Of a stretch of 18,863 nucleotides of DNA, positions 6,569 through 12,510 are shown piece by piece. The notes beneath the pieces were generated by a model. The model had not been told where the DNA came from. It made no database searches and saw only the letters and a list, made by a program, of their open reading frames with translations. Each line of letters starts with the position of its first letter. Positions within the stretch are counted from its first letter, which is position 1. Position numbers and translations under genes: made by a program. Source of the DNA: DAOVDI01 sp965373045 (lineage in GTDB: Bacteria; Acidobacteriota; Aminicenantia; Aminicenantales; Aminicenantaceae); assembly GCA_965373045.1 (NCBI GenBank), contig CBDVEQ010000024.1, positions 1 through 18,863 on the forward strand, in the 5' to 3' direction.

Positions 6569-8323
6569 TTGAAACTAAAAAAATTGATTGTTATTGTCGG
6601 TATGCTGTTCATCACCCTGGCAGTAGTCAGCGCTTTCACTGTTTTGTCTCTTGAGTCTGAACAGTGTGAGGACTGCCTGCCTGAAGGATGTACATCGATC
6701 CTGGTGGGAAAGGATGCTTCAACGGACGGATCCACTATGGTCACTCACACATGCGACTGTGGTATATGTGATTGGACCTGGTATCATGTACCAGCCAAGA
6801 ACCATAAACCTGATGAAAAAAGAAAAATCTATCATATATCCCAGTATTTCACCTGGCCGCCGGAACAGGGGCTTAAGTGGGAGCGGTATAAAGACAACTA
6901 TGCTGATCTGGAAATACCCGAAGTCGAACACACCTATGCCTTCAAACACGGGATGTTCGGCTATATGAACGAAAACCAGGTGGCCCTGGGAGAATCTACT
7001 ATCGGCTGCCGAAGAAAAATGCGTAATTCCACTCCTTCGGCTAAGATCGATGTGACGATGTTGTCAATTCTTGGCATGGAAAGAGCGCGTACAGCCCGGG
7101 AGATTATCCAGATCATGGGAGACCTGGCCTGTACATACGGTTACGGTTTTAATGACGGTGGTGAGATGTTAGCCGTAGCCGATCCAAACGAGGTCTGGAT
7201 CTTCGAGATCATGCCTGTGGGGCCGCTCTGGACACCTGAAAGCGGCAAACCGGGTGCAGTGTGGTGTGCCCAGAGAGTGCCGGATGACCACGTCGGTGTC
7301 ACACCGAATGAGTCCCGGATCGGCGAGATCGATCTTGACAACAAAAATTACTTCATAGCATCGGAGAACGTCAAGCAGGTTGCCATTGATATGAAATTCT
7401 GGGATCCAAACATAGGAGAACCTTTCAACTGGAAGAGGGCCTATTCTCCCAGTCCTGGAAGCGCCGCCGGGACTCAGGGCCGCAGAGGCCGTCTCTGGAG
7501 GTTTCTATCCCTGGTGGCTCCCTCCAGGAATTTCAGCGATCAAACCGAAGGCATGGATTTCCCCTTCTCGGTCAAGCCGGATAAAAAACTCTCGGTTCGA
7601 GATGTTATGAACATTACCCGCGATAAATTACAGGGCAGCAAGTACGACCCCGTCTCAGGAATCAAGGGTGGCCCCTTTAAGAATCCCAACTATTATCGAG
7701 GTTTTAAGATTGACGATAAGCAGTATAGTGGGCCTCGCTGCATTTGTGTTAACAATGTGGAATATACCACCCTGATACAATGCCGCAGCTGGCTGCCCGA
7801 TCCCATCGGAGGAATCATCTGGCTCTCTTTTGGGGCGCAGGATACGGCCTGCTACATGCCTATTTACAACGGCAGCCAGGACGTTCCGGAATCATTCAAG
7901 ATCGGAGATCACTGGAAATTCAACCGAGACGCTGCTCGCTGGGCTTTTGATTATGTCGACTACCATACCCAGGTGATCTATTCCCACGCCATCGAAGACG
8001 TTAAAAAGGCGCAGGAGAAATGGGAAGGCGGAGCAGTGAAAAACACGACACTGATTGACAAGACCGCTCAAGAGCTTTACAAGCAGGATCCGGCTAGAGC
8101 TCTCGAATTTTTGACCGATTACACCATCAATTATGCTAATTCCGTTGTGAAAGCCTGGTGGGATCTTGGTGACTTTTTGCTTGTCAAATACAATCACTTC
8201 CGCTTCTACGATTCCAAAACGAGAAAGACAAAGCGGTTGAGGACACCTGATTGGTGGAACCGGGCGGTAGTAGAACAGGACAAACTTGAGCCGCTCCCTC
8301 AGGCCAAACCGAAGAAAAAATAG
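6569..8323 (+). CDS. Secreted C69-family dipeptidase (Ntn hydrolase)
   Basis: A 584-residue peptidase of the C69 (PepD-like) family, which cleaves dipeptides or short peptides using a Cys that becomes N-terminal after propeptide removal. The likely nucleophile is Cys41 in GCTSILVGKDASTDGS, the usual family start. SHTCD-like THTCD follows at 59-63, and the conserved EST motif (LGESTIGC) comes later. A signal peptide or membrane anchor covers residues 1-25, so the enzyme acts outside the cytoplasm. The start codon is TTG at 6569, supported by GAGGAG 8 nt upstream and by the basic MKLKK start. Cysteines are unusually dense near the nucleophile (33, 36, 41, 62, 64, 67). The gene diverges from the M1 peptidase gene, giving a pair of export-linked peptidases. 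Family assignment is firm; substrate preference is unknown. Confidence 0.88.
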   Translation: MKLKKLIVIVGMLFITLAVVSAFTVLSLESEQCEDCLPEGCTSILVGKDASTDGSTMVTHTCDCGICDWTWYHVPAKNHKPDEKRKIYHISQYFTWPPEQGLKWERYKDNYADLEIPEVEHTYAFKHGMFGYMNENQVALGESTIGCRRKMRNSTPSAKIDVTMLSILGMERARTAREIIQIMGDLACTYGYGFNDGGEMLAVADPNEVWIFEIMPVGPLWTPESGKPGAVWCAQRVPDDHVGVTPNESRIGEIDLDNKNYFIASENVKQVAIDMKFWDPNIGEPFNWKRAYSPSPGSAAGTQGRRGRLWRFLSLVAPSRNFSDQTEGMDFPFSVKPDKKLSVRDVMNITRDKLQGSKYDPVSGIKGGPFKNPNYYRGFKIDDKQYSGPRCICVNNVEYTTLIQCRSWLPDPIGGIIWLSFGAQDTACYMPIYNGSQDVPESFKIGDHWKFNRDAARWAFDYVDYHTQVIYSHAIEDVKKAQEKWEGGAVKNTTLIDKTAQELYKQDPARALEFLTDYTINYANSVVKAWWDLGDFLLVKYNHFRFYDSKTRKTKRLRTPDWWNRAVVEQDKLEPLPQAKPKKK

Positions 8324-8359
8324 CAGAGAAACCGGAGAGAACGCGACGCGTACCTTTGA

Positions 8360-9343
8360 TTATCGATAATTTAAGGTTCCTTTTTCAAGGCGAGTGGAAA
8401 GGACATCCAGCATGTCTTTGGTCATAGTAGCCAGGTTGTATTCAGGTGTCCACCCCCATTCCCGCCGTGCAGCGGAATCATCGATTGTTTGGGGCCAGGA
8501 TTCTGCGATTTTCTGGCGCTCATCTGGCAGATAGCTAATAGAAAATGAAGGGATGTGTTTTTTTATTTCTGCCGCCAGTTCTCCCGGTGTAAAACTCATG
8601 CCGCTGATGTTGAAACCGGCATGGTGATGGAGACGGGACCGGTCTGCTTCCATAAGGTCCAGGGTTGCCCTTAGACAATCAGGCATATACATCATGGGAA
8701 GTTTGGTGTCTTCTTTTAGAAAACAGATGTATTTTTGATGGAGAACCGCTTCGTAAAAGATCGCGACAGCATAATCCGTAGTGCCGCCGCCCGGGAGCGT
8801 CTTATGACTGATGATACCGGGATAACGGCAGCCCCTAACATCGATGTTGAAACGATGGACATAATAATCAGCAAGGATCTCGCTTGCAACTTTTGTGATA
8901 CCATAGATCGTCTTCGGTAAAAGCACGGTTTCCTGAGGGGTGTTTTCCCTGGGTGTTTCCGGACCGAAGACTGCAATGGAGCTGGGAATGAAAACCCGGT
9001 TCAATTCCAACTCCCTTGTGATCTCAAGGATGTTGTATGCACCGTTCATGTTGACATTCCAGGCGAGCTGGGGTTTTTTCTCTCCGGTTGCCGAAAGAAT
9101 GGCAGACATGTGATAAATCGTGTTTATGCCATATTTTTTTATGGTGTTTATGATGGAATCTGCCTGCAAAACATCGATAATCTCATAGGGGCCTGCATTA
9201 AGCACGGCCGGGGATGGGTCTGTCCGGATGTCGGATGCGATGACATCATCACTACTGTATTTTTCCCGGAGTTTTTCGGTCAGTTCAGAGCCGATCTGGC
9301 CCAGAGCACCTGTGACCAAGATCTTGTGTTTATTGTTTGTCAT
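8360..9343 (-). CDS. tdh: L-threonine 3-dehydrogenase, SDR (epimerase-like) type
   Basis: A 327-residue extended SDR of the short-chain threonine dehydrogenase group. It oxidises L-threonine to 2-amino-3-ketobutyrate with NAD+. The nucleotide motif TGALGQIG is at 11-18, and Asp38 at the end of the second strand favours NAD over NADP. Catalytic Tyr147 and Lys151 lie in YGITK, with Ser121/122 in PSSIAVFG. The stretch RYPGIISHKTLPGGGTTDYAV is characteristic of this dehydrogenase rather than UDP-sugar epimerases. Its product is the substrate of KBL, encoded 4.8 kb away, so the two probably form the threonine-to-glycine route although they are not in one operon. The start region lies directly behind a dispersed repeat, and only a weak AGG precedes the ATG. 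The stop codon falls inside a perfect 12-bp palindrome (attatcgataat). Confidence 0.88.
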   Translation of the reverse strand: MTNNKHKILVTGALGQIGSELTEKLREKYSSDDVIASDIRTDPSPAVLNAGPYEIIDVLQADSIINTIKKYGINTIYHMSAILSATGEKKPQLAWNVNMNGAYNILEITRELELNRVFIPSSIAVFGPETPRENTPQETVLLPKTIYGITKVASEILADYYVHRFNIDVRGCRYPGIISHKTLPGGGTTDYAVAIFYEAVLHQKYICFLKEDTKLPMMYMPDCLRATLDLMEADRSRLHHHAGFNISGMSFTPGELAAEIKKHIPSFSISYLPDERQKIAESWPQTIDDSAARREWGWTPEYNLATMTKDMLDVLSTRLEKGTLNYR

Positions 9344-9353
9344 AAGCCGTCAA

Positions 9354-9617
9354 CCTGCTTTATTTATAAAAACTGCCAATAGCCTAACATAACTTTTTAT
9401 ATATCATCCAGTTAAACTTTTTCTCGAACAATCTCAGCCATAACTTTGTTATGTGACATTTCTGTAATATCTCAATTTTATTATCGGCATTTTTTACCCT
9501 TCGGGCGAGCCGATCTAACCGCAGTGGCTTCGTCGTGTTCCATTCGCAGTATATGAATACAGCTTCACAAACCACTCCTCGCAGCTACGGCAACCTCGAC
9601 TCGTGAATAAAGCAGGC
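9354..9617 (-). repeat. Composite dispersed repeat, inverted long copy
   Basis: Read on the minus strand, this copy starts at 9617 with GCCTGCTTTATTCACGAGTC. It follows the 1833-2035 copy almost base for base through GTGAAGCTGTATTCATATAC and ACACGACGAAGCCACTGCGG. The tail (GCCGATAATAAAATTGAGAT) matches the copy at the window end and is about 60 bp longer here. It closes with CAGTTTTTATAAATAAAGCAGG, as the first copy closes with a near-identical string. It ends 10 nt before the threonine dehydrogenase start. The small open frame at 9384-9575 lies inside it and is not a gene. Confidence 0.78.
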
Positions 9618-9697
9618 TAATTATAAAAAACTTTTATATCTTGCCTTGGCTTAGTTGTCAATAAATTTTAACCCGGTGTCCTGCCCAGCTTAATTTT

Positions 9698-9727
9698 TTG
9701 ACATCAAAATTTATTTCGTGATATATA
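9698..9727 (+). promoter_or_regulatory. Sigma70-type promoter for the SDR gene
   Basis: A perfect TTGACA (9698-9703) is followed after 18 nt by TATATA (9722-9727), or after 20 nt by TATATT. Transcription would start around 9734-9736, only a few bases before the first ATG at 9739. The rest of the 9618-9738 gap is AT-rich and shows no other feature. Confidence 0.5.
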
Positions 9728-9738
9728 TTCTTTTGTAG

Positions 9739-10506
9739 ATGGTTTTGTCATCGGGCCTGCCGGAAATTTTCGTGAATAACTCGCAAAGAATAAACAATAA
9801 GATTGCTCTTGTTACAGGAAGCAGCAGAGGGATAGGAAAAAACATTGCCCTTTGCCTTGCTGGGAAGGTCTCCGGTGTTGTGGTGCATTACCGCAAGAAT
9901 GAAGAAGAAGCACAAAAGACCGTTGCTGAGATCAGGGAAACCGGAGCAGAGAGCGAAGCCTTTCAGGCGGATTTAACGGATGAACAACAGGCTTTGGCCT
10001 TCTTCCAGAAAGTGGAAAAAAAATTAGGCCGGATCGATATCCTTGTAAACAATGTCGGGCCCCTTCTTGTAAAGCCGTGGAAGAATGTGAATAGTCAGGA
10101 TTGGGACCGTATTTTCGCCGGCAATTTTAAGACTGCTCTTTTTGGGATGAAAGCTGTACTGCCCGGGATGCACAGGCGTGGGTGGGGGAGGATCATCAAT
10201 TTAGGCTATAGCCGTGCAGAACAACTGACAGCCTTTCCGACCATCACGCCATATGCCGTGGCCAAAACAGGGCTTCTGATATTGACACGGACAGCAGCTA
10301 AAACAGAGGGGAAATCAGGAGTAACGATCAATATGGTTTCTCCAGGCCTGATCGAAAACGGGGTTTTGCCTGTCTGCAAAGATATCCCCCTGAGCCGCCA
10401 GGGAACGTTTGAAGACGTGTCCGAAGCTGTTGGCTTTCTGGCTTCAGAAGAAGCCGGTTACATTACCGGGGTTAATTTGGTAGTCGCAGGTGGCTGGCGG
10501 CTCTAG
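9739..10506 (+). CDS. Short-chain dehydrogenase/reductase (FabG-like)
   Basis: A 255-residue classical SDR. TGSSRGIG lies at 26-33. HYRKN at 50-54 suggests NADPH preference through Arg52 and Lys53. NNVG is at 104-107 in place of NNAG. Asn129, Ser158, Tyr172 and Lys176 (YAVAK) form the catalytic set, with Ser 14 residues before Tyr rather than the usual 13. The C-terminal GYITGVNLVVAGGWRL is typical of FabG relatives. No ribosome-binding site precedes the ATG, and the predicted promoter leaves almost no leader. A GTG at 9772 (residue 12), behind a weak GGAAA, is an alternative start that would still keep the whole SDR domain. The stop lies 71 nt before the lexA frame, but lexA has its own promoter. 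The reaction cannot be named from sequence. Confidence 0.85.
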   Translation: MVLSSGLPEIFVNNSQRINNKIALVTGSSRGIGKNIALCLAGKVSGVVVHYRKNEEEAQKTVAEIRETGAESEAFQADLTDEQQALAFFQKVEKKLGRIDILVNNVGPLLVKPWKNVNSQDWDRIFAGNFKTALFGMKAVLPGMHRRGWGRIINLGYSRAEQLTAFPTITPYAVAKTGLLILTRTAAKTEGKSGVTINMVSPGLIENGVLPVCKDIPLSRQGTFEDVSEAVGFLASEEAGYITGVNLVVAGGWRL

Positions 10507-10526
10507 CCTGAATTATTTGCAAGCCG
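10506..10526 (+). repeat. Terminal fragment of the dispersed repeat at the SDR stop
   Basis: GCCTGAATTATTTGCAAGCC begins on the last base of the SDR stop codon TAG. It matches the outer end of the complete copy at 16336. That copy also begins on the last base of a TAG stop in the same context (CTCTAGCCTGAA). Similarity fades after about 20 nt. Confidence 0.6.
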
Positions 10527-10540
10527 GTCTGCTTAAAAAA

Positions 10541-10568
10541 AAACTTGACAATCTTCGTAGTGGAGTTT
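10541..10568. promoter_or_regulatory. Dyad over the lexA promoter, candidate LexA operator
   Basis: AAACT (10541-10545) and AGTTT (10564-10568) form an inverted repeat, with AC and GT plus one A-T pair also symmetric inside. Eight of 14 mirrored positions pair. It spans the -35 box through to the first base of the -10 box, where a self-repressing LexA would be expected to bind. I did not find the E. coli, Bacillus or alpha-proteobacterial LexA box here, and no second copy elsewhere in the window, so the assignment is tentative. Confidence 0.28.
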
Positions 10569-10573
10569 ATTTT
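10545..10573 (+). promoter_or_regulatory. Strong sigma70-type promoter for lexA-dinB-dnaE
   Basis: TTGACA (10545-10550), an ideal 17-nt spacer, then TATTTT (10568-10573). The start of transcription should fall near 10580, after the first in-frame ATG at 10578 and before the second at 10590. An A-run just upstream (10534-10543) could act as an UP-like element. Confidence 0.62.
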
Positions 10574-10589
10574 ATAGATGGTGAACAAA

Positions 10590-11207
10590 ATGGTAAACAA
10601 ACTCCGGAAGGAATTGACGGAACGGCAGAGAGAGATCCTTCAAACCATCAAGGATTATATCCTCCAGCACGGGTATTCGCCGACGATCCGCCAGTTGGGG
10701 GCTCTGGTCGAGATCGACCATCCTTCGGCTGTTTTCAAACATGTCCTGAGCCTGGAAAAAAAGGGCTATATAAAAAGGGTGGACGGGGACCTGCAGCTTA
10801 GCGGATTTTCCTCTCTGTCTGAAACCCGGATCAGGGTTCCTCTCGTGGGGCTTGTCCCGGCCGGGCATCCGAGAGAGGTTTTTGACAGCACTCCGGAAGC
10901 CCTCGATGTCCCTGCTTGGATGGTGGGGCGGAAAAAAGGCAATATTTTCTGCATCAATGTCGAGGGGAAAAGCATGGTGGACGCCTATATCGATGACGGA
11001 GACCGGGTGCTTGTGGAAAGGACGAACTCGGCTAGTTCCGGAGAGATGGTGATCGCCCTTCTGGAAGACGGCTCAGTGACTTTGAAAAGACTGAGGATTG
11101 AAAAAGGGAAGACTTTTTTGATCCCGGAGAACCCGGAATTTGATCCGATCCCGGCCGCCAATCTGAGAATACTCGGACGGGTCATTGGGGTTTTGCGGAA
11201 ATACTGA
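10590..11207 (+). CDS. lexA: LexA repressor with self-cleavage protease domain
   Basis: The SOS repressor, which binds operator DNA and self-cleaves when RecA filaments form. The winged HTH is near residues 1-65 (LTERQREILQTIKDYI, then GYSPTIRQLG and LEKKGYI). Cleavage is expected at Ala-Gly in VGLVPAGHP. The serine lies in VEGKSMVDAYIDDGD and the lysine in SVTLKRL, 38 residues later as the family requires. Numbered from an ATG at 10578, these are A95-G96, S132 and K170. I prefer the ATG at 10590 (205 residues), because the strong promoter would start transcription about 10580. The start is a 12-nt tandem duplication (ATGGTGAACAAA then ATGGTAAACAAA), encoding MVNKMVNK. The recognition-helix region (EIDHPSAVFKHV) differs from the usual SPSTVHRHL type, so the operator is likely non-standard. 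It leads the dinB-dnaE cassette. Confidence 0.93.
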   Translation: MVNKLRKELTERQREILQTIKDYILQHGYSPTIRQLGALVEIDHPSAVFKHVLSLEKKGYIKRVDGDLQLSGFSSLSETRIRVPLVGLVPAGHPREVFDSTPEALDVPAWMVGRKKGNIFCINVEGKSMVDAYIDDGDRVLVERTNSASSGEMVIALLEDGSVTLKRLRIEKGKTFLIPENPEFDPIPAANLRILGRVIGVLRKY

Positions 11208-11264
11208 CCGGCCAATACGGCCATTCCATTTTCCGGTTTATACTGGTTGTAAAAGGAAAAAGCT

Positions 11265-12491
11265 ATGAATCAGAGACGGTGTATTGTCCATATCGACATC
11301 GATGCGTTCTTTGCGGCGGTGGAAGAGCTTCTTGATCCTTCCCTCAAAGGCAAACCTGTTATTGTTGGCGGGCTTCCCCACGAGCGGGGTGTGGCCTCCA
11401 CAGCGAACTACGAGGCGCGGAGATACGGGGTTCACTCTGGCATGGCCCTGCGGACAGCCTATCAGCGCTGTCCCAACGGGGTGTTCTTGAGGGGAAATTA
11501 CCATATTTACAGTGCCTTTTCCAAAAGGTTTTTCGAGATCCTTTCCCGGTACACGCCCGATCTGGAGGAGGCCTCTCTGGATGAGGCCTACATGGATCTG
11601 ACCCGCTGCCGCCCCCTTTATCCATCCTTTTCCCGTGCGGTCCGGGAGATCAAAGAGCAGGTGCAGAAGGATCTTGGATTGGCCGTTTCAGTCGGTGTTG
11701 GGCCTAATAAACTTCTGGCCAAGCTGGCAACCAACAAAGCCAAGCCGGGTGGGCTTTTTGAGATCACTCCGGCTGAGGAAGAGGATTTTCTGGGTGAACT
11801 GAATATCGAACTTCTCCCGGGCATCGGGCCGAAGGCCCAGGTTGTCCTCAAAATGCTCAATATTCATAAAATCGGCGACCTCTGTGGAATGCCGCGGGCG
11901 ACCCTGCGTTCGCTTTTTGGCCTGAATGGGGAGAAACTCTATCTTCAGTCCCGGGGAATGGATAGCCGCCCGCTGGTGACCTCGTCTGTGCCGAAGTCGA
12001 TCTCCAGGGAAACGACATTTCTGGAAGACCTCTGGGATCGCCGTCTTCTTCTGGCTCACGTCGCGTATCTCTGCGACCGTATGGCTTTGGCGCTGCGCAA
12101 GGTCCGGCTTTTTTCCCACATCATCGAGGTCAAGATCCGGTATTCGGATTTCCGGACAGAGGTTTGCCGCCGGCTCCTGATTTCGCCTGTTCAGGAGATG
12201 GGGCGGATCTACAAGATTTCCCAGGAGCTTTTCCTCGGCCTTTTTTCCGGCTCCCGGCTGTCCCTGCGCCTGGTGGGGGTGAAGGCGTCCGACCTGACAA
12301 AAACGAGGCCTCTCTCTCTTTTTGAACCCTATTCCGAGCGCCAGGAGAAGCTGGGGTTTGCCATGGATGAAGTCCGGCAGAAATACGGTTTCGGTTCACT
12401 GCTCACGGTCAGGGAAAAGATGCTTGATAAGCTTTACACCTTTGACCGGGACCGCGGCTTTGTTCTTAAGACGGCTTCACTGACAAAATAA
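11265..12491 (+). CDS. dinB: DNA polymerase IV (Y-family, DinB)
   Basis: A 408-residue Y-family translesion polymerase. Catalytic acids are intact: Asp11 and Asp13 in HIDIDAFFAAVE, and Asp106-Glu107 in SLDEAY. Phe16 is the expected steric gate. The fingers (GVASTANYEARRYGV), thumb HhH (LLPGIGPKAQ) and little-finger domain follow in order. A sliding-clamp-binding-like peptide, LSLF, lies at 350-353, with a common DinB-type tail after it. Because the catalytic residues are present this is not ImuB, the inactive relative found in many lexA-linked cassettes. AAGGA lies 8 nt before the ATG. The 57-nt gap after lexA holds a small GGCC-AATAC-GGCC hairpin and a TATACT box without a good -35, so read-through from the lexA promoter is more likely. 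DnaE follows 19 nt downstream. Confidence 0.94.
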   Translation: MNQRRCIVHIDIDAFFAAVEELLDPSLKGKPVIVGGLPHERGVASTANYEARRYGVHSGMALRTAYQRCPNGVFLRGNYHIYSAFSKRFFEILSRYTPDLEEASLDEAYMDLTRCRPLYPSFSRAVREIKEQVQKDLGLAVSVGVGPNKLLAKLATNKAKPGGLFEITPAEEEDFLGELNIELLPGIGPKAQVVLKMLNIHKIGDLCGMPRATLRSLFGLNGEKLYLQSRGMDSRPLVTSSVPKSISRETTFLEDLWDRRLLLAHVAYLCDRMALALRKVRLFSHIIEVKIRYSDFRTEVCRRLLISPVQEMGRIYKISQELFLGLFSGSRLSLRLVGVKASDLTKTRPLSLFEPYSERQEKLGFAMDEVRQKYGFGSLLTVREKMLDKLYTFDRDRGFVLKTASLTK

Positions 12492-12510
12492 ATATTCATA
12501 AAAAATATCG

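Noticed and set aside
8360..9343. UDP-glucose 4-epimerase or ceramide reductase
   Set aside because: The PGIISHKTLPGGGTTDYAV stretch and overall length fit SDR-type threonine dehydrogenase instead.
9384..9575. 63-residue open frame on the minus strand between tdh and the SDR gene
   Set aside because: It falls inside the dispersed repeat. The other copies do not keep the frame, and no ribosome-binding site is present.
9384..9738. Riboswitch upstream of the SDR gene
   Set aside because: The sequence is explained by the dispersed repeat, AT-rich filler and a promoter. No conserved aptamer core was recognised.
10578..10589. First ATG as the lexA start
   Set aside because: The predicted transcription start lies at or after it. 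The duplicated second ATG at 10590 is the better choice, though the evidence is indirect.
11233..11246. Imperfect palindrome ccggtttatactgg before dinB as a second LexA box
   Set aside because: It shares nothing with the dyad at the lexA promoter, and its TATACT has no matching -35 box.
11265..12491. ImuB-like inactive Y-family protein
   Set aside because: All three catalytic acids are present, so it is an active DinB type.
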